A stretch of DNA of 51,194 nt from Gammaproteobacteria bacterium (GTDB lineage Bacteria; Pseudomonadota; Gammaproteobacteria; Steroidobacterales; Steroidobacteraceae). Below the pieces are notes generated by a model. It had not been told where the DNA came from. It was given only the letters and a program-made list of their open reading frames with translations, and searched no databases. Location of the stretch: NCBI GenBank assembly GCA_009926865.1, contig RFOD01000014.1, positions 1-51,194 on the forward strand, in the 5' to 3' direction. Below, one piece after another: positions 17,830-25,779 of the stretch. Position 1 is the stretch's first letter. Each line of letters starts with the position of its first letter. A program made the translations under genes and the position numbers.

Positions 17830-18746
17830 GGCTCTGGATCCTCGACAGATTTCCAAAACACCTCTAGGGCTGAATTTAATTCTTTAGGTGCTTCCAAAGG
17901 CAAAAGTCTGCCGGCAGACTCCAGCGTGACAATGCGCGAATTATCAAAGATTGTAGAGAAGTTTTTTGCCCGCTCTTGATTAACCACCGAATCGCCCGTA
18001 CCCACCGGGATCATGACGGGGAGACTGAGTGAGCGGTTATCCTCTAAAAGATTGGGGAAGGATCGCGTGGTGAGAAAAGCGACTAGCGTTTCATAGGGGG
18101 TTTGCTCGAGCATCGAGCGATACCGTGCGCGAGCATGCAAGGTGGCGCTTGGCGATACGATATATTCATTGAAGCGCCGGAATAGAGTGTCTTTACCTTC
18201 TAGTACAACAGTGCGTGCGTTTTCGGCGCGATACCGAGCACCGGCGGCATCCAGCGCGCCATCCAGCGTGGTACTGATCAGCGTTAAAGAACGACAGCGT
18301 TGGGGGTGATCACGACACAACAAGGTCGCGATCACACCGCCTGCGCTGAGGCCGACCACGTGAGCAGGCTGTGTCGCGCCTACGCGATCCATGAATTCCC
18401 GTAACTCAGCGGCGTACTTGGCTTGATCCACCTGCGTCGCCAGTAGTGGAGATGAGTTCCCGTGCCCAGAAAGATCGGGCGCAAGACACCGTCTCTGAGT
18501 GCAGACCTCATTCAGCTGATCGACCCACAGACGCGAGTCCAGTAACAATGCATGGACAAAAATGACGGGTGGGCCCTCACCGTGTTCGCGGTAGCTCAGT
18601 ACCGTGTTATTGAGTTCGATCGTGCGTTGCACAGTCGGTGCCGCCTGCGCGATCTGCTCACTACCGGTCATGGCCAAAGTGATGATGACGACCGCACACA
18701 TAATTGAGCGGCTACTCTTTAGGTGTTTTCTAAGCTCGGTATACAC
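17826..18746 (-). CDS. Alpha/beta-hydrolase fold protein, exported, catalytic His apparently replaced
   Basis: The longest frame reaches 18872 and would overlap the divergent transporter gene. GTG at 18746 gives 306 residues with a Lys/Arg-rich n-region (RKHLKSSRS), a hydrophobic core and an AQA cleavage site, so the protein is probably periplasmic. The core fold is clear: HGEGPPVIFVHALLL (oxyanion region), DLSGHGNS, the nucleophile elbow GLSAGG and the acid in VGTGDSVV. The place where the catalytic His normally sits (GAGHLLPLEAP in relatives) reads SAGRLLPLEAP; the codon is AGA. Without that His, ordinary serine-hydrolase activity is doubtful. No operon partner is evident. Confidence 0.82.
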   Translation of the reverse strand: MYTELRKHLKSSRSIMCAVVIITLAMTGSEQIAQAAPTVQRTIELNNTVLSYREHGEGPPVIFVHALLLDSRLWVDQLNEVCTQRRCLAPDLSGHGNSSPLLATQVDQAKYAAELREFMDRVGATQPAHVVGLSAGGVIATLLCRDHPQRCRSLTLISTTLDGALDAAGARYRAENARTVVLEGKDTLFRRFNEYIVSPSATLHARARYRSMLEQTPYETLVAFLTTRSFPNLLEDNRSLSLPVMIPVGTGDSVVNQERAKNFSTIFDNSRIVTLESAGRLLPLEAPKELNSALEVFWKSVEDPEP

Positions 18747-18843
18747 TGTGAGTCGGAGTGTACACCGACGATTGGGCGTTGCGCTTGAGCTCGCTCGGGC
18801 ATTCTGGCTCTTACTCTTTACGTAAGACTCATCTGGGGGGGAT

Positions 18844-20520
18844 ATGACAGAGCAACAAGCACCAACGGCCATTGATCGTCGTCACCGACGCGTGATTTTC
18901 GCTTCTTCCCTGGGTACCGTTTTTGAGTGGTACGACTTTTATTTATACGGTGCGTTATCAGCCATCATTTCACGTCAGTTTTTTGCTGGGGTGGATGAAA
19001 CGACTGGGTTTATTTTTGCTTTGCTCGCATTCGCATTCGCGGCTGGGTTTTTTGTGCGACCCTTCGGGGCGCTCGTGTTTGGTCGGTTAGGAGATTTGGT
19101 TGGGCGCAAACACACGTTTCTGATCACCATCATCCTGATGGGTGTCTCGACGGCGTTGGTCGGAGTGTTACCTAACTACGCCACCATCGGTGTTGCCGCA
19201 CCGATCATTTTGATAGTTTTACGCTTGCTGCAAGGTCTCGCGCTCGGTGGTGAGTATGGAGGCGCGGCCGTTTACGTGGCTGAGCATGCGCCTGAGGGCA
19301 AGCGTGGTCTTTATACCAGCTGGATTCAAACGACCGCGACGCTGGGCTTGTTTTTATCCTTGATGGTGATCCTCGGCTGTCGCTGGCTACTCGGTGATGA
19401 TTTTGATACTTGGGGTTGGCGAGTGCCGTTTTTGCTATCAACGGTATTGCTTGCGATTTCCGTCTACATTCGTTTGCAACTGCAAGAGTCGCCCGTGTTT
19501 TTGCGAATTCGTGACGAGGGTAAGCTCGCCACACGACCGCTCAGTGAGGCATTCGGTAATGCTGCGAATCTTAAGCTCGTGCTGCTTGCGTTGATCGGTG
19601 CGACGGCGGGGCAGGCGGTGATCTGGTATGGCGGACAATTTTACGCACTCTTTTTTCTCGAGAAGACCTTACAAGTGGAGTCGAGCGCAGCCAACTTAAT
19701 TATGGTTGCGGCGTTATTGATCGGCACTCCGTTCTTTGTAGTCTTTGGCGTGTTATCGGATCGATGGGGTCGTAAACGCATCATCATGAGTGGCTGTTTG
19801 CTGGCGGCACTCACGTATTTTCCGACCTTTCAAGCATTGACCCATTACGCTAATCCCGCGCTGGAGCGAGCGGTTACCACCGCGCCGGTGACCGTGCATG
19901 CGGACCCTGAGGCCTGTAGTTTTCAGTTTGACCCGGTTGGAAAACAAACCTTTCGTCGCTCTTGTGATGTGGCGAAATCCGCTCTCGCGAGAGCCGGTAT
20001 TCCATACACGCAAGTGCCCGCTCCAGCAGGGACGCTCGCTTGGGTGCAAATCGGCGAGTCGACAAGCGCAGTACGCTTGCCAGCCTTTGAAGGAATGTCG
20101 CTTGATACCGAGACATTTAAACAGCAGGCCAATGATTATGCCAAAGATTTACGGCAAGCCTTGGCTGTCGCCGGCTATCCGGCACGAGCAGATATGGAGG
20201 CCGTTAATTACCCGGTGGTGATCGCGCTCTGTGCGTGGCTGGTATTACTCGTGACTATGGTTTATGGCCCAATTGCCGCTTGGTTGGTGGAGCTCTTCCC
20301 AGCCCGGATCCGCTACACCTCCATGTCACTGCCCTATCATTTGGGTAATGGTTGGTTTGGTGGCTTTTTACCGGTGACGGCGTTTGCGATCGTCACCGCA
20401 ACGGGCGATATCTATGCAGGGCTTTGGTATCCCGTCGGCATCGCACTCGTGACCTTAGTCATCGGCGTATTGTTTCTACCCGAGACGCACCGACGGCAGC
20501 TGGATGAGTCAGGGCCTTGA
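18844..20520 (+). CDS. MFS transporter, metabolite:H+ symporter (MHS) type, with large soluble insert
   Basis: The product is 558 residues, whereas ProP/ShiA/KgtP-like MHS transporters are usually 430-500. N-terminal helices match the family (GTVFEWYDFYLYG; RPFGALVFGRLGDLVGRKHTF; LQGLALGGEYGGAAVYVAEHAP). After helix 9 about 115 residues (335-452) interrupt the membrane domain with a soluble, hydrophilic stretch holding two cysteines (358 and 374), which could form a periplasmic disulfide. The membrane domain then resumes with WLVELFPARIRYTSMS. Substrates of the family are carboxylates, betaines or osmolytes. GGGGGG precedes the ATG by 3 bases. The 3' end overlaps the convergent GPH gene by 12 bases. 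Confidence 0.9.
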   Translation: MTEQQAPTAIDRRHRRVIFASSLGTVFEWYDFYLYGALSAIISRQFFAGVDETTGFIFALLAFAFAAGFFVRPFGALVFGRLGDLVGRKHTFLITIILMGVSTALVGVLPNYATIGVAAPIILIVLRLLQGLALGGEYGGAAVYVAEHAPEGKRGLYTSWIQTTATLGLFLSLMVILGCRWLLGDDFDTWGWRVPFLLSTVLLAISVYIRLQLQESPVFLRIRDEGKLATRPLSEAFGNAANLKLVLLALIGATAGQAVIWYGGQFYALFFLEKTLQVESSAANLIMVAALLIGTPFFVVFGVLSDRWGRKRIIMSGCLLAALTYFPTFQALTHYANPALERAVTTAPVTVHADPEACSFQFDPVGKQTFRRSCDVAKSALARAGIPYTQVPAPAGTLAWVQIGESTSAVRLPAFEGMSLDTETFKQQANDYAKDLRQALAVAGYPARADMEAVNYPVVIALCAWLVLLVTMVYGPIAAWLVELFPARIRYTSMSLPYHLGNGWFGGFLPVTAFAIVTATGDIYAGLWYPVGIALVTLVIGVLFLPETHRRQLDESGP

Positions 20521-21876
20521 GGGCTCACGAAGCTCGCGCAACGCCTCTTCATCTAACTTGTAAAAAACGAGAATCGTGCAGGCCAAAACTGCCATGAGTG
20601 CCGGCACGTAAGCAATCCCGACGAGGATCGCCTGTCGTACGGCCTCTGGGTCTTGTTGGGTCAGGTCGGGTTTGTAGCCCGCCAAAGAAAGCGCGGTACC
20701 CATGATCAAGGGACCCACAGACGACGCAAGCTTTTCCACAAAACTGTAGAACGCCGAATACATTCCCTCGCGACGCAAGCCCGTTTTGAGTCGATCGACC
20801 TCCATGGCGTCGGTCAGCATCGACATCGCAAACATGACGTTGCCGGAGAAGGCAATGCCCAATAAAAAGCCGCGAGCCGCCAGTAGCCAAATGGACTCAC
20901 CCGGCATTGCCAGAGTCCAAGAGAGTGCCGTGAGTCCGGTCACCGCGGCTGAGAGCATATAGCCACCGCGTTTGCCGATACGGCGCGATAACCAGACCAA
21001 TGCGCCGGTACCGCCGAGTACGGCGACCGTTGTCGCGCCACCAATGACGGGTAGCAAGGTGAGCGGCTGATCTAAAACATTGACCAATAAAAAGACTAAG
21101 CCGCCGCTGCTGGCGCTGATGCCGATCAGTTGCACTAGCTTCACGGCCAGAATTTGTTGAAAAGCGCGGTTAGCGAAAAAGCTGCGGGCTTGCTCAGCGA
21201 AAGAGAGTGTACTCGCGACCTGTGCGGCCTCGGGTGCCGTACGGGTGCCGAGGGTGGTGGTGAGCATCGCTGCTAAGATCAGGCCTGCACCACCCCAGCC
21301 GAGTGCGGCATGCGCATCCCAATCTTTGCCACCATATTCGAGTACCGTCCCGGCAATTATTTGCAGGATAAAACTACCGGCAGCAGTCGCCATCACCCGA
21401 TAGCCATGGATCTCCGAGCGCTCGTGATAGCCATCCGTCATCTCCGCAGGCATGGCCATGTAAGGCACGTTGAACAATGAATAGCCCGAGGTATAAATCA
21501 GCAGCGCAAGCAGGACATACCCTGCTGCGAGGAGCCCGGTGCCCGAGGTGTAATTTTCAAATGGGCCTTGAAAGGGCACCGTGAAGACCATGACAAACGC
21601 GATCGCTGAGACAAAGGAGCCCGCAAACAGATAGGGTCGACGGCGTCCCCAGCGTGATTGCGTGCGATCACTGATCCATCCCGACAGCGGGTCGGTGACG
21701 GCATCGAAGACTCGCGAGACAAAGATTAGAAACCCGGCGACGGCGGGTGCAATACCGATGACCGTGGTGAAATAGAACAGCGTGAAGGCGGATACGCCGT
21801 TCATGAGGATCGATACGCCAAAAGCGCCAGTCGCCCAAGAGAGCTTTAGGCGCATAGGTAATGTGGTCGCTGTCAC
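20509..21876 (-). CDS. GPH-family (MelB-like) sugar:cation symporter
   Basis: The 455-residue membrane protein is read from GTG at 21876 (an in-frame ATG lies seven codons in). It shows the glycoside-pentoside-hexuronide:cation symporter pattern: an early FYFTTVIG helix, DAVTDPLSGWISDRTQSRWGRRRPYL with the cation-binding Asp residues and the Arg-rich loop, and NVPYMAMPAEMT. Many proteins of this subgroup lie in catabolic clusters of marine and soil proteobacteria and carry substrates other than sugars. It is divergent from the aldehyde dehydrogenase gene, with 143 bases between them, and may share control with it. Confidence 0.88.
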   Translation of the reverse strand: MTATTLPMRLKLSWATGAFGVSILMNGVSAFTLFYFTTVIGIAPAVAGFLIFVSRVFDAVTDPLSGWISDRTQSRWGRRRPYLFAGSFVSAIAFVMVFTVPFQGPFENYTSGTGLLAAGYVLLALLIYTSGYSLFNVPYMAMPAEMTDGYHERSEIHGYRVMATAAGSFILQIIAGTVLEYGGKDWDAHAALGWGGAGLILAAMLTTTLGTRTAPEAAQVASTLSFAEQARSFFANRAFQQILAVKLVQLIGISASSGGLVFLLVNVLDQPLTLLPVIGGATTVAVLGGTGALVWLSRRIGKRGGYMLSAAVTGLTALSWTLAMPGESIWLLAARGFLLGIAFSGNVMFAMSMLTDAMEVDRLKTGLRREGMYSAFYSFVEKLASSVGPLIMGTALSLAGYKPDLTQQDPEAVRQAILVGIAYVPALMAVLACTILVFYKLDEEALRELREPSRP

Positions 21877-22019
21877 TATGAGAGCTAATCACAGCACCCC
21901 CGGGGTTGTCATGCCAAAATCGATGTTTGCCATGCACCCGAGATATCGCAACGTCGCGAGGTCGCATCGATCAGCGGGGCAGAGTGGTGACAATAGGGTT
22001 TATAGCGAGGGGGAACATC

Positions 22020-23510
22020 ATGACTTACGAAGTAACGGCAGCTACGCGCGAGTATTTATTGCGCCGACACGGCTTATTTATCGACGGTGAATGGCGTCGG
22101 CCGCAGGAAGAGGGCGAGTTACCCGTTGAAGATCCGGCGACCGAGCAGGTGATCTCTCAGATGGCCCTCGGTGGTAAAGCCGATATTGATGCTGCAGTGG
22201 CATCCGCCCGAGCCGCGCTCAAAGGGCCTTGGGGCTCGATGACCGCTGATGAGCGAGGGCGGGTGCTCTTAAAGTACGCCGATTTAATTGAATCACGCTC
22301 GCAGCTCTTTACGGAGCTTGCGGTGCTCGATAATGGTATGCCGTATGTGCTCGGCGAGAGTACGGGCATGTTCTGCAGTATGTTTTTGCGCTACTACGCG
22401 GGCTGGACTTCAAAGATTTCCGGCATGACCTTACCCTCCTCAGGTGGGGGTCGACGACCGCAGGACTTACTCGCCTACACACTGCGCGAGCCGATCGGTG
22501 TCGTGGGCGCCATCACGCCGTGGAACTACCCTTTTGGTATGGAAATTTTGAAGATCGCGCCGGTGTTGGCTTCAGGCTGCACGCTCGTGATGAAGCCAGC
22601 AGAGCAGGCGCCCCTCGCCGCCCTACTACTGGCAGAGCTCGCGCATGAGGCGGGTGTCCCACGCGGCGTGTTCAACGTCGTCACCGGACTCGGTGAGACG
22701 GCAGGCGCTGCGCTCGCCGCGCACTCGGGCGTCGATAAAATCGCCTTTACTGGCTCAACCGAGGTCGGCCGTCTGATCGTGCAGGCGGCGGCAGGGAATT
22801 TGAAGAAAGTTTCGCTGGAATTGGGGGGCAAGTCGCCCGTAGTCGTATTTCCGGATGCCGATCTGTCAAAGGCGATCCCGGGTGCCGCGATGGCGGGGTT
22901 TATGCTGCAGGGTCAAAATTGTGTGTGTGGTAGCCGTGTCTTTGTACACGAGAGCATTGCGGATGCCTTTACCACGGGACTCGCGGCAGCGGCTAAAGCG
23001 ATGGTGGTGGGTCCAGGCTTTGATCGCAGTGCGATGTTGGGGCCAGTGATCTCCAAGGTGCAACGAGATCGGATCGAGCGGCTACTCGCCACTGCGGAAA
23101 AAGAAGGCGCCCGTCGATTATGCGGGGGCGGTCGCCCGCACGATCGCGGCTGGTTCATTGAGCCCACGGTCTACGCCGATTGCACGCCTGATATGACGAT
23201 TGTGCGCGAAGAAATCTTTGGTCCAGTCATTGCAGTGCAGACTTTTAATGATCATGATCTGGAGCGCATTGCCGAACAAGCCAACGATACGGTCTACGGT
23301 CTCTCCGGCAGTATTTGGACGCGTGATCTGGAGACTGCACATCGAATGGTACGTCTGATCGATGCAGGACAAGTGGGCGTCAACTGTCACGCTGCGATGG
23401 ATCCGAGTATGCCCTTCGGTGGCAACAAACAATCCGGATGGGGGCGAGAGTTTGGTCAAGAAGGGCTTGATCTCTATCTCAAAACGAAGGCTGTGACGGT
23501 GACGTGGTGA
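22020..23510 (+). CDS. NAD(P)-dependent aldehyde dehydrogenase
   Basis: ATG at 22020 follows GAGGGGGAA and gives a standard-length 496-residue enzyme; the frame is open upstream but without a start signal. Catalytic elements are complete: Asn169 in PWNYPFG, the GSTEVGR coenzyme loop, general base Glu267 in LELGGKSP and nucleophile Cys301 in GQNC. The late EEIFGPV motif is also present. It oxidises an aldehyde to the acid, and belongs to the broad betaine/phenylacetaldehyde-type branch. Within this block it could act after an alcohol oxidase (GMC or SDR). The stop codon overlaps the start of a small unknown gene. Confidence 0.95.
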   Translation: MTYEVTAATREYLLRRHGLFIDGEWRRPQEEGELPVEDPATEQVISQMALGGKADIDAAVASARAALKGPWGSMTADERGRVLLKYADLIESRSQLFTELAVLDNGMPYVLGESTGMFCSMFLRYYAGWTSKISGMTLPSSGGGRRPQDLLAYTLREPIGVVGAITPWNYPFGMEILKIAPVLASGCTLVMKPAEQAPLAALLLAELAHEAGVPRGVFNVVTGLGETAGAALAAHSGVDKIAFTGSTEVGRLIVQAAAGNLKKVSLELGGKSPVVVFPDADLSKAIPGAAMAGFMLQGQNCVCGSRVFVHESIADAFTTGLAAAAKAMVVGPGFDRSAMLGPVISKVQRDRIERLLATAEKEGARRLCGGGRPHDRGWFIEPTVYADCTPDMTIVREEIFGPVIAVQTFNDHDLERIAEQANDTVYGLSGSIWTRDLETAHRMVRLIDAGQVGVNCHAAMDPSMPFGGNKQSGWGREFGQEGLDLYLKTKAVTVTW

Positions 23511-23848
23511 GTGAGCCGATGAATGAACTTGGGGATAAAGCCATCGAGACACGAGCGCTCGAAGAAAAGGCTGCAAAACGAGAGCCTGCTTTTTTTGAAG
23601 ACCCTACGCTCGATAACCTTGTCGATGTCACCCTCGCCTTGGGAGCGGAGCTCTGGGTGCAACGTGAGCGTATGCGGGTTGTGGAGACCTTGCTCGCCGA
23701 GCACGGCAAAGTCACGCCCGAGATGATTGAGGCCTACCAAGATCCGCCTGAACAGCAAGCGCGCGTCAAAGAAGCGCGCGATGCCTTTGTTGAGCGAATT
23801 TTTGGTGCCTATGGCCGACCGTCGCAGCCTGTCAGCAGTTCGCGCTAA
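23507..23848 (+). CDS. Small protein of unknown function, co-transcribed with aldehyde dehydrogenase
   Basis: A GTG at 23507 overlaps the aldehyde dehydrogenase stop (GTGA) and opens 113 codons. An ATG at 23519 is the alternative start, giving 109 residues. The protein is acidic/helical (EEKAAKREPAFFEDPTLDNLVDV; VQRERMRVVETLLAEHG), has no signal peptide, cysteines or membrane segment, and ends in a disordered Ser/Pro tail. The composition suggests a soluble helical bundle, perhaps a small subunit or adaptor. I do not recognise a family. The tight overlap with an enzyme gene and a protein-like composition argue that it is real. Confidence 0.7.
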   Translation: MSEPMNELGDKAIETRALEEKAAKREPAFFEDPTLDNLVDVTLALGAELWVQRERMRVVETLLAEHGKVTPEMIEAYQDPPEQQARVKEARDAFVERIFGAYGRPSQPVSSSR

Positions 23849-23853
23849 GCGCG

Positions 23854-24729
23854 TTACTCTCTTAAAAATTCACTGATTAGCTGGACTTTATCGCTGAGGC
23901 CCAGGCGGCCATCCGTGAGACCTTGACGGATCACGGATGAGCCGATGACTGAAGCCGCCTGTGTCAATGACCCACGAGTGGGATCGCTGGCATCGGCTGT
24001 GAGCAAAACGGGCTGACGCAGGAGGGGTAGGCGAGCCGCTAAGTCGTGACGGAAGACGGCCTGATAGCCAAGGTGGTAGGTCTCTATCGCCTGCAGTTCG
24101 AGAGTGAGGGTATGTAGCACCGCTGGCGGCATGGCACCGCCGCCTAAGTTATGCGCAGCATCGCGCTTAAAATGCGGAAAAAACCAGGCTTGATCACGGA
24201 TGAACTGGAGCGCTCTAAAAATTTGAGTACCTTGGGCGTCTGGCGTGAGCACGGGCGCGTAGTGATCCAAATATTGCTCTTTCTCGTGCTCATCTAACCA
24301 TAGCAGTCCATCGATGATGACTTTGCCAATCCGCTCCGGTCGGGCAAGCGCCATTTCGATCGCGATATGCGCGCCGGTGTGAAAGCCATAGAGATCGCAT
24401 CGCTCAATACCGAGTTGATCCCACATCTCAAAGAATGCATGACCGTAATCGATGAGTGTCGGTTGCGTGAGAGGTAAAGCGGCCGAGTCCCCAAATCCCG
24501 GTGTATCCGGCGCGAAGATCGCTCTATGCGGTGTGTCTTGATGCAGTGCGAGCGCGAGGGACTCTACGCTGCGCGATGAGGATGGCGATGCATGCATCAT
24601 CCAGAGGGGGCGGGGAGGCGGGGCGTCTGAGTTTGATGCTCGCGTTGCCGCGACTTCTTTATTTAAGAAGCGGTAGTGCATCAGCCCGTGAGTCTGACGT
24701 AGGAAGGCGCGATCGCAGGATAAATTCAT
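23854..24729 (-). CDS. Alpha/beta-hydrolase fold protein with His at the nucleophile position (GxHTG type)
   Basis: The start at ATG 24729 overlaps the stop of the upstream SDR gene (ATGA) and gives 291 residues; an ATG at 24738 is in frame. The fold is recognisable from LWMMHASPSSS, FAPDTPGFGDS and the elbow LYGFHTGAHIAIE. At the elbow the canonical GxSxG is GFHTG, with His117 where Ser should be. Near the C-terminus I see no Gly-His catalytic motif either (RQGLTDGRLG). I recall GxHTG-containing hydrolase-like proteins elsewhere in proteobacteria, so this is probably a coherent subfamily rather than a mutation, but its chemistry is unknown to me. It is coupled with an SDR. Confidence 0.8.
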   Translation of the reverse strand: MNLSCDRAFLRQTHGLMHYRFLNKEVAATRASNSDAPPPRPLWMMHASPSSSRSVESLALALHQDTPHRAIFAPDTPGFGDSAALPLTQPTLIDYGHAFFEMWDQLGIERCDLYGFHTGAHIAIEMALARPERIGKVIIDGLLWLDEHEKEQYLDHYAPVLTPDAQGTQIFRALQFIRDQAWFFPHFKRDAAHNLGGGAMPPAVLHTLTLELQAIETYHLGYQAVFRHDLAARLPLLRQPVLLTADASDPTRGSLTQAASVIGSSVIRQGLTDGRLGLSDKVQLISEFLRE

Positions 24730-25496
24730 TTGGCACACTCTCCGCCGTCAATCGGGATGACAGCGCCCGTTAAGAACGACACGTCGGGTCTCAGCAGCCA
24801 GCTCACCGTAGCGGCGATGTCCTCCATCGAGCCTGCATGACCGACCGGAATATCTTTGAGTCGCGCTTCGATGGGTGAATTCGGTTGAGCGCGGATCGTC
24901 TCATAGCGTTCGGTCGCGATGAGACCGGGTGTGATCACGTTAATACGGATGCCGAACGGAGCGTACTCCAGCGCCGCGGATTTACTAAGTCCAATGAGTG
25001 CGCTTTTGGCCGCACAGTAATCTTGTAGGCCGGCAAACCCGCGGGTTGCAGCGATCGAAGCATTATTGACAATCGCCCCACGGCCCTGTGCGCGCATCAA
25101 GCGGAGTTCGTGTTGCAAACAGCGAAATGTTCCCAAAAGGTTGAGTTCGAGTGTCTCTTGCAAGCGTGTGAGGGGTGTCTCGGTCGTGACCGAAAACCCT
25201 AAGGTCCGCCCCGAGTTGTTGAAGGCCGCATCTAAACGACCCAATTGATGCTCGATCTGAGAAAAGCAGGTCGCCACGCTCTCATCTTCGGTGATATCGA
25301 TGGTGAGCGCTGTGGCACGACCCCCCGAGCTGTGAATCTCGGCCACCACCTCTTCGCAGAGCGCGAATCGACGCGCCGCCACGACAACGTGAAAGCCATC
25401 CTGCGCAAGACGCAGTGCCGTGACTCGCCCCATGCCGCTCGATCCGCCGACCACCAGTGCTACAGGATCGCTAGCCACACTGTCTTTTGACGTCAT
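24726..25496 (-). CDS. Short-chain dehydrogenase/reductase (classical, FabG-like)
   Basis: GAGGGGG lies 5 bases before ATG 25496, giving 256 residues, the normal length of classical SDRs. Motifs in order: VVGGSSGMG for the dinucleotide, DITEDE, NNSGRTLG (NNAG position), NNASIAA with the catalytic Ser, YCAAK with Tyr and Lys, and the C-terminal LTGAVIPIDGG. It is probably an NAD(P)-dependent alcohol/ketone oxidoreductase. It heads a two-gene operon with the GFHTG hydrolase-like protein and is divergent from the frameshifted TonB receptor. Confidence 0.93.
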   Translation of the reverse strand: MTSKDSVASDPVALVVGGSSGMGRVTALRLAQDGFHVVVAARRFALCEEVVAEIHSSGGRATALTIDITEDESVATCFSQIEHQLGRLDAAFNNSGRTLGFSVTTETPLTRLQETLELNLLGTFRCLQHELRLMRAQGRGAIVNNASIAATRGFAGLQDYCAAKSALIGLSKSAALEYAPFGIRINVITPGLIATERYETIRAQPNSPIEARLKDIPVGHAGSMEDIAATVSWLLRPDVSFLTGAVIPIDGGECAK

Positions 25497-25547
25497 ATTG
25501 ACCCCCTCACTTGCAACTTTAGCCTATCGAATGCAGAGTCGGGTGCC

Positions 25548-25658
25548 ATGACGTGTGAGTACTGTCAGGCGAGGCATGCGCGCAAGGTATGTCAGTCGAA
25601 GTGTTACTCATGCGCGACTTTGTCGGGCTGTGATGAGATCGAATGTAATGGTCGGTAA
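25548..25658 (+). other. Candidate cysteine-rich microprotein ORF, 36 codons
   Basis: An ATG at 25548 opens a short frame ending at TAA 25658, in the gap between the SDR gene and the TonB receptor. It encodes 36 residues of which 7 are Cys (positions 3, 6, 15, 19, 22, 28, 33), including CEYC and CYSC, with no hydrophobic stretch. Such density suggests metal binding if it is translated. No good ribosome binding site is visible (only GGG near -8), so chance cannot be excluded. Confidence 0.3.
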
Positions 25659-25779
25659 ATCACGGAAGATAAGCTATTCGCGCTTCGGGTGGGGTCGTCG
25701 ATCCCTAGCCGGTAAGGAAATCAGGGATCAAGACAGGAATCGTTCATCATCAACGTGCATTTTGGGAGGGGAGAATCAA

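Noticed and set aside
25555-25779. A 75-codon in-frame N-terminal extension of the third TonB receptor
   Set aside because: It is Arg-rich with no signal peptide, while the ATG at 25780 has a strong ribosome binding site and a normal signal sequence.
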